This document shows positions 14,236-28,475 of a stretch of DNA of 64,000 nt, piece by piece. The notes under the pieces were generated by a model. It did not search any database. It was given only the letters and a program-made list of their open reading frames with translations, and was not told the origin of the DNA. The stretch is from Siphonodentalium dalli. Taxonomy: Eukaryota > Mollusca > Scaphopoda > Gadilida > Siphonodentaliidae. The translations under genes were made by a program, and so were the position numbers. Every line of letters begins with the position of its first letter. The stretch's first letter is position 1. Location: assembly GCA_032622095.1 (NCBI GenBank), contig CP136062.1:35030918-35094917 (forward strand). The letters run 5' to 3'.

Positions 14236-16609
14236 TAGTATGTCTATATATACATATACACATTAAATAACACAATACAACGCTCTTTATCAATGGGTTT
14301 CCTTTATATTCAATGTATATATAATTAATGTATTCTCTACAATTATATACTAGTAATAGGTTATAGATCTTAAACAATATCGTGATTTAGCCTAATGTTT
14401 GATTATCAGCGTGGCTTGATAACATGGAGGAAACATTAAATTATATAATTTGGAAAATGTTTACTACGATCAAGCCGAAAATGGTCTTTAGAATGTTGGG
14501 AATCAGAAAATAATAAACAGCATGGGTTATCAAGAGAGCATCTCTAGTTTAAACGAACTTCAAATACAGAACGTTTGTTTGTGGTTTCGGTTCTAATGCT
14601 CCCGACCTAATATGATCACTAGAGAAAGAACCGTGCAGTTCAGAATTACCGAACTACACCCCAGCTGAAAATGGGCCAGAGTAACCTCGTAATCAAGCAC
14701 ACGTAGATTTTCAAACGATTGATCGCGCGCGATGGTGCACCAAAAAACCGTACAGTATAAACCTGTATGTCGCGTACCGGTATAATAATATGTAAGTTTG
14801 TAATTGTTAATTTTTGTTCCTCCCTGGATATAGGTTGGATTTAAAGTCCATCTGAATAGCAATTTTTTAGAAACAGTTCTTGTAAGTAATCCGAGTTCAG
14901 ATAAAGTTAACAATATTGAATTTATAGGAATCGAGCTGTCAAGTAGAATGAAACAAAGTTACCTTAATTTGTTGATTTACATGGTCGAAGTGTTATCCAT
15001 TGTCCGAAGCATATATAACACATATGGTAGCGAATAGACAGCCACCACTTCCAGAAAGAAAACCAAACAATGTCTGAATGTATCACAGGCAAAATGGAAC
15101 CCCACTCCGTTGTATTGCAGCAGAGGTTGTTTTGGGGAAATAACGTTGATGAGTCATATGACGTAATCGCGCGCGACGTCGTTGATATGTGCTGTTAACC
15201 ACAAACCTGCCAAATTAGTTATCTATAATGATTCAGTATCCAGAAAAGGAACAGTGTTTACCGTGGCAGGGATTGTTTAATTAAATCAATGTATTGCAGC
15301 CCAAGGTGTATCTAGGTGAAACAAAGGAAATCAAACCATAAAAAGTAGTCAAACTCAAACTTTAATGTAACTAAATATAATGTAAGAGTTGTCCCTATAA
15401 ACTGAGTCATTGTTAAACTGTCAAACGTCTAATGATCAAAAGACTCCTCTAAAGCGGGTGACCAGGAACACCGAGTTCCATATCATATTAGTTTTGTGAT
15501 ACCCATAAACATATGAGCAGAGGGATGCTCGTATCCCGGTTCCACAGTAGAGGCACCCCTGTCTTGGATTCCGGTAGTGGAACATCACTAATGGTATCCA
15601 GAGCAGTCTGCCTTGCGGCAGTTTACAAATGTCATGATATGAGTAACAAAAACATAGAATATACCAGTCTAGACTACCTTGGATTAATCGCTCTTTATCA
15701 TATTCTCGTATAAAACCCAACGAAAACCGCAGACGCTCTTTATCCATGATGTGGCATATTCGCCGGAAACGAACCAACAACATGTATAACTCATGTTAAA
15801 ATTGGTCGGGCGGATTCCAAATCCTAACTATACCCGTTTATTGGTCCAGTAAATTTCCAGACCAAATTCCAGCCAATTAAGTTAAACCCACCAAACACCT
15901 CATAGGGAGATGAACAAGGGAGAGAATACCAACAAAAAGGGGGCCATAGCTATATATGGTCGAAGTTGGCCAGCGGTCCCAGAATATGGACCCGACCTGT
16001 CTCTGTATATAGTATACCCAAATACCAAAATTACATGTTATCCAGTTGATACTTTATAAAGTTATTATCCATAAGTCAAAATCGAGTATATGGATGGACA
16101 GACCGACAGACGGACAGATTAATAATATAATAAAATGCGTCCATATTCTTTTTTAATTTAAACATATGTTGCACGCGGAGTTTGAGTTTCCGATATTATG
16201 CATCACATCTAATGGTATTAAACAATACATACACTTGTTATGCATGCATGCTAGGGTGGAAATTCCAGATAATCGTAACAATCATGCTTAATATACATAA
16301 TTTGCATATAAACCGTCGACAACCGCTTTTTTGGGTGGTATTGTATGATTATGGAGCCAATTATCAGAAAGTAACTACACTGTTCCAAGAGGTAAACATT
16401 GCGTTGTTGATTACTCACACTATCGTGGCAAGGTTATTTTGTTATCTTGTCATCGGAGGTACCGTTGTTCATATAGGGAGGATAGCCAATATACTATACC
16501 TGTTATTGAAACATAGAATTTAAAGGATTAAGAACCGTTTGCATACATTGTTATATGGGGACAAACCCAGGAGAAAATATAAGTGTTTATATATAGGAGG
16601 GACTTAATT
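14236..16609. repeat. Satellite unit 7
   Basis: Unit of 2374 bp, the extra base lying in a T run (CGCTTTTTTGGG) that fuses two ORFs. It is matched in length and markers by unit 10, three units further on. Confidence 0.93.
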
Positions 16610-18982
16610 TAGTATGTCTATATATACATATACACATTAAATAACACAATACAACGCTCTTTATCAATGGGTTTCCTTTATATTCAATGTATATATAATT
16701 AATGTATTCTCTACAATTATATACTAGTAATAGGTTATAGATCTTAAACAATATCGTGATTTAGCCTAATGTTTGATTATCAGCGTGGCTTGATAACATG
16801 GAGGAAACATTAAATTATATAATTTGGGAAATGTTTACTACGATCAAGCCGAAAATGGTCTTTAGAATGTTGGGAATCAGAAAATAATAAACAGCATGGG
16901 TTATCAAGAGAGCATCTCTAGTTTAAACGAACTTCAAATACAGAACGTTTGTTTGTGGTTTCGGTTCTAATGCTCCCGACCTAATATGATCACTAGAGAA
17001 AGAACCGTGCAGTTCAGAATTACCGAACTACACCCCAGCTGAAAATGGGCCAGAGTAACCTCGTAATCAAGCACACGTAGATTTTCAAACGATTGATCGC
17101 GCGCGATGGTGCACCAAAAAACCGTACAGTATAAACCTGTATGTCGCGTACCGGTATAATAATATGTAAGTTTGTAATTGTTAATTTTTGTTCCTCCCTG
17201 GATATAGGTTGGATTTAAAGTCCATCTGAATAGCAATTTTTTAGAAACAGTTCTTGTAAGTAATCCGAGTTCAGATAAAGTTAACAATATTGAATTTATA
17301 GGAATCGAGCTGTCAAGTAGAATGAAACAAAGTTACCTTAATTTGTTGATTTACATGGTCGAAGTGTTATCCATTGTCCGAAGCATATATAACACATATG
17401 GTAGCGAATAGACAGCCACCACTTCCAGAAAGAAAACCAAACAATGTCTGAATGTATCACAGGCAAAATGGAACCCCACTCCGTTGTATTGCAGCAGAGG
17501 TTGTTTTGGGGAAATAACGTTGATGAGTCATATGACGTAATCGCGCGCGACGTCGTTGATATGTGCTGTTAACCACAAACCTGCCAAATTAGTTATCTAT
17601 AATGATTCAGTATCCAGAAAAGGAACAGTGTTTACCGTGGCAGGGATTGTTTAATTAAATCAATGTATTGCAGCCCAAGGTGTATCTAGGTGAAACAAAG
17701 GAAATCAAACCATAAAAAGTAGTCAAACTCAAACTTTAATGTAACTAAATATAATGTAAGAGTTGTCCCTATAAACTGAGTCATTGTTAAACTGTCAAAC
17801 GTCTAATGATCAAAAGACTCCTCTAAAGCGGGTGACCAGGAACACCGAGTTCCATATCATATTAGTTTTGTGATACCCATAAACATATGAGCAGAGGGAT
17901 GCTCGTATCCCGATTCCACAGTAGAGGCACCCCTGTCTTGGATTCCGGTAGTGGAACATCACTAATGGTATCCAGAGCAGTCTGCCTTGCGGCAGTTTAC
18001 AAATGTCATGATATGAGTAACAAAAACATAGAATATACCAGTCTAGACTACCTTGGATTAATCGCTCTTTATCATGTTCTCGTATAAAACCCAACGAAAA
18101 CCGCAGACGCTCTTTATCCATGATGTGGCATATTCGCCGGAAACGAACCAACAACATGTATAACTCATGTTAAAATTGGTCGGGCGGATTCCAAATCCTA
18201 ACTATACCCGTTTATTAGTCCAGTAAATTTCCAGACCAAATTCCAGCCAATTAAGTTAAACCCACCAAAAACCTCATAGGGAGATGAACAAGGGAGAGAA
18301 TACCAACAAAAAGGGGGCCATAGCTATATATGGTCGAAGTTGGCCAGCGGTCCCAGAATATGGACCCGACCTGTCTCTGTATATAGTATACCCAAATACC
18401 AAAATTACATGTTATCCAGTTGATACTTTATAAAGTTATTATCCATAAGTCAAAATCGAGTATATGGATGGACAGACCGACAGACGGACAGATTAATAAT
18501 ATAATAAAATGCGTCCATATTCTTTTTTAATTTAAACATATGTTGCACGCGGAGTTTGAGTTTCCGATATTATGCATCACATCTAATGGTATTAAACAAT
18601 ACATACACTTGTTATGCATGCATGCTAGGGTGGAAATTCCAGATAATCGTAACAATCATGCTTAATATACATAATTTGCATATAAACCGTCGACAACCGC
18701 TTTTTGGGTGGTATTGTATGATTATGGAGCCAATTATCAGAAAGTAACTACACTGTTCCAAGAGGTAAACATTGCGTTGTTGATTACTCACACTATCGTG
18801 GCAAGGTTATTTTGTTATCTTGTCATCGGAGGTACCGTTGTTCATATAGGGAGGATAGCCAATATACTATACCTGTTATTGAAACATAGAATTTAAAGGA
18901 TTAAGAACCGTTTGCATACATTGTTATATGGGGACAAACCCAGGAGAAAATATAAGTGTTTATATATAGGAGGGACTTAATT
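16610..18982. repeat. Satellite unit 8
   Basis: Unit of 2373 bp of the CATGTTCTC class. It shares TCCCGATTCC (near 17910) only with unit 11, and AATTTGGGAA with units 10 and 11. Confidence 0.93.
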
Positions 18983-21355
18983 TAGTATGTCTATATATAC
19001 ATATACACATTAAATAACACAATACAACGCTCTTTATCAATGGGTTTCCTTTATATTCAATGTATATATAATTAATGTATTCTCTACAATTATATACTAG
19101 TAATAGGTTATAGATCTTAAACAATATCGTGATTTAGCCTAATGTTAGATTATCAGCGTGGCTTGATAACATGGAGGAAACATTAAATTATATAATTTGG
19201 AAAATGTTTACTACGATCAAGCCGAAAATGGTCTTTAGAATATTGGGAATCAGAAAATAATAAACATCATGGGTTATCAAGAGAGCATCTCTAGTTTAAA
19301 CGAACTTCAAATACAGAACGTTTGTTTGTGGTTTCGGTTCTAATGCTCCCGACCTAATATAATCACTAGAGAAAGAACCGTGCAGTTCAGAATTACCGAA
19401 CTACACCCCAGCTGAAAATGGGCCAGAGTAACCTCGTAATCAAGCACACGTAGATTTTCAAACGATTGATCGCGCGCGATGGTGCACCAAAAAACCGTAC
19501 AGTATAAACCTGTATGTCGCGTACCGGTATAATAATATGTAAGTTTGTAATTGTTAAATTTTGTTCCCCCTGGATATAGGTTGGATTTAACGTCCATCTG
19601 AATAGCAATTTTTTAGAAACAGTTCTTGGGAGTAATCCGAGTTCAGATAAAGTTAACAATATTGAATTTATAGGAATCGAGCTGTCAAGTAGAATGAAAC
19701 AAAGTTACCTTAATTTGTTGATTTACATGGTCGAAGTGTTATCCATTGTCCGAAGCATATATAACACATATGGTAGCGAATAGACAGCCACCACTTCCAG
19801 AAAGAAAACCAAACAATGTCTGAATGTATCACAGGCAAAATGGAACCCCACTCCGTTGTATTGCAGCAGAGGTTGTTTTGGGGAAATAACGTTGATGAGT
19901 CATATGACGTAATCGCGCGCGACGTCGTTGATATGTGCTGTTAACCACAAACCTGCCAAATTAGTTATCTATAATGATTCAGTATCCAGAAAAGGAACAG
20001 TGTTTACCGTGGCAGGGATTGTTTAATTAAATCAATGTATTGCAGCCCAAGGTGTATCTAGGTGAAACAAAGGAAATCAAACCATAAAAAGTAGTCAAAC
20101 TCAAACTTTAATGTAACTAAATATAATGTAAGAGTTGTCCCTATAAACTGAGTCATTGTTAAACTGTCAAACGTCTAATGATCAAAAGACTCCTCTAAAG
20201 CGGGTGACCAGGAACACCGAGTTCCATATCATATTAGTTTTGTGATACCCATAAACATATGAGCAGAGGGATGCTCGTATCCCGGTTCCACAGTAGAGGC
20301 ACCCCTGTCTTGGATTCCGGTAGTGGAACATCACTAATGGTATCCAGAGCAGTCTGCCTTGCGGCAGTTTACAAATGTCATGATATGAGTAACAAAAACA
20401 TAGAATATACCAGTCTAGACTACCTTGGATTAATCGCTCTTTATCATATTCTCGTATAAAACCCAACGAAAACCGCAGACGCTCTTTATCCATGATGTGG
20501 CATATTCGCCGGAAACGAACCAACAACATGTATAACTCATGTTAAAATTGGTCGGGCGGATTCCAAATCCTAACTATACCCGTTTATTAGTCCAGTAAAT
20601 TTCCAGACCAAATTCCAGCCAATTAAGTTAAACCCACCAAACACCTCATAGGGAGATGAACAAGGGAGAGAATACCAACAAAAAGGGGGCCATAGCTATA
20701 TATGGTCGAAGTTGGCCAGCGGTCCCAGAATATGGACCCGACCTGTCTCTGTATATAGTATACCCAAATACCAAAATTACATGTTATCCAGTTGATACTT
20801 TATAAAGTTATTATCCATAAGTCAAAATCGAGTATATGGATGGACAGACCGACAGACGGACAGATTAATAATATAATAAAATGCGTCCATATTCTTTTTT
20901 AATTTAAACATATGTTGCACGCGGAGTTTGAGTTTCCGATATTATGCATCACATCTAATGGTATTAAACAATACATACACTTGTTATGCATGCATGCTAG
21001 GGTGGAAATTCCAGATAATCGTAACAATCATGCTTAATATACATAATTTGCATATAAACCGTCGACAACCGCTTTTTTGGGTGGTATTGTATGATTATGG
21101 AGCCAATTATCAGAAAGTAACTACACTGTTCCAAGAGGTAAACATTGCGTTGTTGATTACTCACACTATCGTGGCAAGGTTATTTTGTTATCTTGTCATC
21201 GGAGGTACCGTTGTTCATATAGGGAGGATAGCCAATATACTATACCTGTTACTGAAACATAGAATTTAAAGGATTAAGAACCGTTTGCATACATTGTTAT
21301 ATGGGGACAAACCCAGGAGAAAATATAAGTGTTTATATATAGGAGGGACTTAATT
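18983..21355. repeat. Satellite unit 9
   Basis: Unit of 2373 bp of the third-slot class (AACATCATGGG and GTTAAATTTTGTTCCCCC). It carries the longer T run seen in units 7 and 10, plus private changes at ATGTTAGATT and GAATATTGGG. Confidence 0.93.
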
Positions 21356-23729
21356 TAGTATGTCTATATATACATATACACATTAAATAACACAATACAA
21401 CGCTCTTTATCAATGGGTTTCCTTTATATTAAATGTATATATAATTAATGTATTCTCTACAATTATATACTAGTAATAGGTTATAGATCTTAAACAATAT
21501 CGTGATTTAGCCTAATGTTTGATTATCAGCGTGGCTTGATAACATGGAGGAAACATTAAATTATATAATTTGGGAAATGTTTACTACGATCAAGCCGAAA
21601 ATGGTCTTTAGAATGTTGGGAATCAGAAAATAATAAACAGCATGGGTTATCAAGAGAGCATCTCTAGTTTAAACGAACTTCAAATACAGAACGTTTGTTT
21701 GTGGTTTCGTTTCTAATGCTCCCGACCTAATATGATCACTAGAGAAAGAACCGTGCAGTTCAGAATTACCGAACTACACCCCAGCTGAAAATGGGCCAGA
21801 GTAACCTCGTAATCAAGCACACGTAGATTTTCAAACGATTGATCGCGCGCGATGGTGCACCAAAAAACCGTACAGTATAAACCTGTATGTCGCGTACCGG
21901 TATAATAATATGTAAGTTTGTAATTGTTAATTTTTGTTCCTCCCTGGATATAGGTTGGATTTAAAGTCCATCTGAATAGCAATTTTTTAGAAACAGTTCT
22001 TGTAAGTAATCCGAGTTCAGATAAAGTTAACAATATTGAATTTATAGGAATCGAGCTGTCAAGTAGAATGAAACAAAGTTACCTTAATTTGTTGATTTAC
22101 ATGGTCGAAGTGTTATCCATTGTCCGAAGCATATATAACACATATGGTAGCGAATAGACAGCCACCACTTCCAGAAAGAAAACCAAACAATGTCTGAATG
22201 TATCACAGGCAAAATGGAACCCCACTCCGTTGTATTGCAGCAGAGGTTGTTTTGGGGAAATAACGTTGATGAGTCATATGACGTAATCGCGCGCGACGTC
22301 GTTGATATGTGCTGTTAACCACAAACCTGCCAAATTAGTTATCTATAATGATTCAGTATCCAGAAAAGGAACAGTGTTTACCGTGGCAGGGATTGTTTAA
22401 TTAAATCAATGTATTGCAGCCCAAGGTGTATCTAGGTGAAACAAAGGAAATCAAACCATAAAAAGTAGTCAAACTCAAACTTTAATGTAACTAAATATAA
22501 TGTAAGAGTTGTCCCTATAAACTGAGTCATTGTTAAACTGTCAAACGTCTAATGATCAAAAGACTCCTCTAAAGCGGGTGACCAGGAACACCGAGTTCCA
22601 TATCATATTAGTTTTGTGATACCCATAAACATATGAGCAGAGGGATGCTCGTATCCCGGTTCCACAGTAGAGGCACCCCTGTCTTGGATTCCGGTAGTGG
22701 AACATCACTAATGGTATCCAGAGCAGTCTGCCTTGCGGCAGTTTACAAATGTCATGATATGAGTAACAAAAACATAGAATATACCAGTCTAGACTACCTT
22801 GGATTAATCGCTCTTTATCATATTCTCGTATAAAACCCAACGAAAACCGCAGACGCTCTTTATCCATGATGTGGCATATTCGCCGGAAACGAACCAACAA
22901 CATGTATAACTCATGTTAAAATTGGTCGGGCGGATTCCAAATCCTAACTATACCCGTTTATTAGTCCAGTAAATTTCCAGACCAAATTCCAGCCAATTAA
23001 GTTAAACCCACCAAACACCTCATAGGGAGATGAACAAGGGAGAGAATACCAACAAAAAGGGGGCCATAGCTATATATGGTCGAAGTTGGCCAGCGGTCCC
23101 AGAATATGGACCCGACCTGTCTCTGTATATAGTATACCCAAATACCAAAATTACATGTTATCCAGTTGATACTTTATAAAGTTATTATCCATAAGTCAAA
23201 ATCGAGTATATGGATGGACAGACCGACAGACGGACAGATTAATAATATAATAAAATGCGTCAATATTCTTTTTTAATTTAAACATATGTTGCACGCGGAG
23301 TTTGAGTTTCCGATATTATGCATCACATCTAATGGTATTAAACAATACATACACTTGTTATGCATGCATGCTAGGGTGGAAATTCCAGATAATCGTAACA
23401 ATCATGCTTAATATACATAATTTGCATATAAACCGTCGACAACCGCTTTTTTGGGTGGTATTGTATGATTATGGAGCCAATTATCAGAAAGTAACTACAC
23501 TGTTCCAAGAGGTAAACATTGCGTTGTTGATTACTCACACTATCGTGGCAAGGTTATTTTGTTATCTTGTCATCGGAGGTACCGTTGTTCATATAGGGAG
23601 GATAGCCAATATACTATACCTGTTATTGAAACATAGAATTTAAAGGATTAAGAACCGTTTGCATACATTGTTATATGGGGACAAACCCAGGAGAAAATAT
23701 AAGTGTTTATATATAGGAGGGACTTAATT
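21356..23729. repeat. Satellite unit 10
   Basis: Unit of 2374 bp with the longer T run; counterpart of unit 7. Private changes include TATATTAAATG near 21430 and GCGTCAATATT near 23258. Confidence 0.93.
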
Positions 23730-26102
23730 TAGTATGTCTATATATACATATACACATTAAATAACACAATACAACGCTCTTTATCAATGGGTTTCCTTTA
23801 TATTCAATGTATATATAATTAATGTATTCTCTACAATTATATACTAGTAATAGGTTATAGATCTTAAACAATATCGTGATTTAGCCTAATGTTTGATTAT
23901 CAGCGTGGCTTGATAACATGGAGGAAACATTAAATTATATAATTTGGGAAATGTTTACTACGATCAAGCCGAAAATGGTCTTTAGAATGTTGGGAATCAG
24001 AAAATAATAAACAGCATGGGTTATCAAGAGAGCATCTCTAGTTTAAACGAACTTCAAATACAGAACGTTTGTTTGTGGTTTCGGTTCTAATGCTCCCGAC
24101 CTAATATGATCACTAGAGAAAGAACCGTGCAGTTCAGAATTACCGAACTACACCCCAGCTGAAAATGGGCCAGAGTAACCTCGTAATCAAGCACACGTAG
24201 ATTTTCAAACGATTGATCGCGCGCGATGGTGCACCAAAAAACCGTACAGTATAAACCTGTATGTCGCGTACCGGTATAATAATATGTAAGTTTGTAATTG
24301 TTAATTTTTGTTCCTCCCTGGATATAGGTTGGATTTAAAGTCCATCTGAATAGCAATTTTTTAGAAACAGTTCTTGTAAGTAATCCGAGTTCAGATAAAG
24401 TTAACAATATTGAATTTATAGGAATCGAGCTGTCAAGTAGAATGAAACAAAGTTACCTTAATTTGTTGATTTACATGGTCGAAGTGTTATCCATTGTCCG
24501 AAGCATATATAACACATATGGTAGCGAATAGACAGCCACCACTTCCAGAAAGAAAACCAAACAATGTCTGAATGTATCACAGGCAAAATGGAACCCCACT
24601 CCGTTGTATTGCAGCAGAGGTTGTTTTGGGGAAATAACGTTGATGAGTCATATGACGTAATCGCGCGCGACGTCGTTGATATGTGCTGTTAACCACAAAC
24701 CTGCCAAATTAGTTATCTATAATGATTCAGTATCCAGAAAAGGAACAGTGTTTACCGTGGCAGGGATTGTTTAATTAAATCAATGTATTGCAGCCCAAGG
24801 TGTATCTAGGTGAAACAAAGGAAATCAAACCATAAAAAGTAGTCAAACTCAAACTTTAATGTAACTAAATATAATGTAAGAGTTGTCCCTATAAACTGAG
24901 TCATTGTTAAACTGTCAAACGTCTAATGATCAAAAGACTCCTCTAAAGCGGGTGACCAGGAACACCGAGTTCCATATCATATTAGTTTTGTGATACCCAT
25001 AAACATATGAGCAGAGGGATGCTCGTATCCCGATTCCACAGTAGAGGCACCCCTGTCTTGGATTCCGGTAGTGGAACATCACTAATGGTATCCAGAGCAG
25101 TCTGCCTTGCGGCAGTTTACAAATGTCATGATATGAGTAACAAAAACATAGAATATACCAGTCTAGACTACCTTGGATTAATCGCTCTTTATCATGTTCT
25201 CGTATAAAACCCAACGAAAACCGCAGACGCTCTTTATCCATGATGTGGCATATTCGCCGGAAACGAACCAACAACATGTATAACTCATGTTAAAATTGGT
25301 CGGGCGGATTCCAAATCCTAACTATACCCGTTTATTAGTCCAGTAAATTTCCAGACCAAATTCCAGCCAATTAAGTTAAACCCACCAAAAACCTCATAGG
25401 GAGATGAACAAGGGAGAGAATACCAACAAAAAGGGGGCCATAGCTATATATGGTCGAAGTTGGCCAGCGGTCCCAGAATATGGACCCGACCTGTCTCTGT
25501 ATATAGTATACCCAAATACCAAAATTACATGTTATCCAGTTGATACTTTATAAAGTTATTATCCATAAGTCAAAATCGAGTATATGGATGGACAGACCGA
25601 CAGACGGACAGATTAATAATATAATAAAATGCGTCCATATTCTTTTTTAATTTAAACATATGTTGCACGCGGAGTTTGAGTTTCCGATATTATGCATCAC
25701 ATCTAATGGTATTAAACAATACATACACTTGTTATGCATGCATGCTAGGGTGGAAATTCCAGATAATCGTAACAATCATGCTTAATATACATAATTTGCA
25801 TATAAACCGTCGACAACCGCTTTTTGGGTGGTATTGTATGATTATGGAGCCAATTATCAGAAAGTAACTACACTGTTCCAAGAGGTAAACATTGCGTTGT
25901 TGATTACTCACACTATCGTGGCAAGATTATTTTGTTATCTTGTCATCGGAGGTACCGTTGTTCATATAGGGAGGATAGCCAATATACTATACCTGTTATT
26001 GAAACATAGAATTTAAAGGATTAAGAACCGTTTGCATACATTGTTATATGGGGACAAACCCAGGAGAAATTATAAGTGTTTATATATAGGAGGGACTTAA
26101 TT
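23730..26102. repeat. Satellite unit 11
   Basis: Unit of 2373 bp, counterpart of unit 8 (TCCCGATTCC and CATGTTCTC). Private changes include GGCAAGATTATT near 25925 and GGAGAAATTATAAG near 26065. Confidence 0.93.
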
Positions 26103-28475
26103 TAGTATGTCTATATATACATATACACATTAAATAACACAATACAACGCTCTTTATCAATGGGTTTCCTTTATATTCAATGTATATATAATTAATGTAT
26201 TCTCTACAATTATATACTAGTAATAGGTTATAGATCTTAAACAATATCGTGATTTAGCCTAATGTTTGATTATCAGCGTGGCTTGATAACATGGAGGAAA
26301 CATTAAATTATATAATTTGGAAAATGTTTACTACGATCAAGCCGAAAATGGTCTTTAGAATGTTGGGAATCAGAAAATAATAAACATCATGGGTTATCAA
26401 GAGAGCATCTCTAGTTTAAACGAACTTCAAATACAGAACGTTTGTTTGTGGTTTCGGTTCTAATGCTCCCGACCTAATATGATCACTAGAGAAAGAACCG
26501 TGCAGTTCAGAATTACCGAACTACACCCCAGCTGAAAATGGGCCAGAGTAACCTCGTAATCAAGCACACGTAGATTTTCAAACGATTGATCGCGCGCGAT
26601 GGTGCACCAAAAAACCGTACAGTATAAACCTGTATGTCGCGTACCGGTATAATAATATGTAAGTTTGTAATTGTTAAATTTTGTTCCCCCTGGATATAGG
26701 TTGGATTTAACGTCCATCTGAATAGCAATTTTTTAGAAACAGTTCTTGGGAGTAATCCGAGTTCAGATAAAGTTAACAATATTGAATTTATAGGAATCGA
26801 GCTGTCAAGTAGAATGAAACAAAGTTACCTTAATTTGTTGATTTACATGGTCGAAGTGTTATCCATTGTCCGAAGCATATATAACACATATGGTAGCGAA
26901 TAGACAGCCACCACTTCCAGAAAGAAAACCAAACAATGTCTGAATGTATCACAGGCAAAATGGAACCCCACTCCGTTGTATTGCAGCAGAGGTTGTTTTG
27001 GGGAAATAACGTTGATGAGTCATATGACGTAATCGCGCGCGACGTCGTTGATATGTGCTGTTAACCACAAACCTGCCAAATTAGTTATCTATAATGATTC
27101 AGTATCCAGAAAAGGAACAGTGTTTACCGTGGCAGGGATTGTTTAATTAAATCAATGTATTGCAGCCCAAGGTGTATCTAGGTGAAACAAAGGAAATCAA
27201 ACCATAAAAAGTAGTCAAACTCAAACTTTAATGTAACTAAATATAATGTAAGAGTTGTCCCTATAAACTGAGTCATTGTTAAACTGTCAAACGTCTAATG
27301 ATCAAAAGACTCCTCTAAAGCGGGTGACCAGGAACACCGAGTTCCATATCATATTAGTTTTGTGATACCCATAAACATATGAGCAGAGGGATGCTCGTAT
27401 CCCGGTTCCACAGTAGAGGCACCCCTGTCTTGGATTCCGGTAGTGGAACATCACTAATGGTATCCAGAGCAGTCTGCCTTGCGGCAGTTTACAAATGTCA
27501 TGATATGAGTAACAAAAACATAGAATATACCAGTCTAGACTACCTTGGATTAATCGCTCTTTATCATATTCTCGTATAAAACCCCTTCGAAAACCGCAGA
27601 CGCTCTTTATCCATGATGTGGCATATTCGCCGGAAACGAACCAACAACATGTATAACTCATGTTAAAATTGGTCGGGCGGATTCCAAATCCTAACTATAC
27701 CCGTTTATTAGTCCAGTAAATTTCCAGACCAAATTCCAGCCAATTAAGTTAAACCCACCAAACACCTCATAGGGAGATGAACAAGGGAGAGAATACCAAC
27801 AAAAAGGGGGCCATAGCTATATATGGTCGAAGTTGGCCAGCGGTCCCAGAATATGGACCCGACCTGTCTCTGTATATAGTATACCCAAATACCAAAATTA
27901 CATGTTATCCAGTTGATACTTTATAAAGTCATTATCCATAAGTCAAAATCGAGTATATGGATGGACAGACCGACAGACGGACAGATTAATAATATAATAA
28001 AATGCGTCCATATTCTTTTTTAATTTAAACATATGTTGCACGCGGAGTTTGAGTTTCCGATATTATGCATCACATCTAATGGTATTAAACAATACATACA
28101 CGTGTTATGCATGCATGCTAGGGTGGAAATTCCAGATAATCGTAACAATCATGCTTAATATACATAATTTGCATATAAACCGTCGACAACCGCTTTTTGG
28201 GTGGTATTGTATGATTATGGAGCCAATTATCAGAAAGTAACTACACTGTTCCAAGAGGTAAACATTGCGTTGTTGATTACTCACACTATCGTGGCAAGGT
28301 TATTTTGTTATCTAGTCATCGGAGGTACCGTTGTTCATATAGGGAGGATAGCCAATATACTATACCTGTTATTGAAACATAGAATTTAAAGGATTAAGAA
28401 CCGTTTGCATACATTGTTATATGGGGACAAACCCAGGAGAAAATATAAGTGTTTATATATAGGAGGGACTTAATT
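26103..28475. repeat. Satellite unit 12
   Basis: Unit of 2373 bp, counterpart of units 6 and 9. A private ACCCCTTCGAAAAC near 27582 replaces ACCCAACGAAAAC and shifts the frame of the largest minus-strand ORF, leaving its far end different. Confidence 0.93.
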
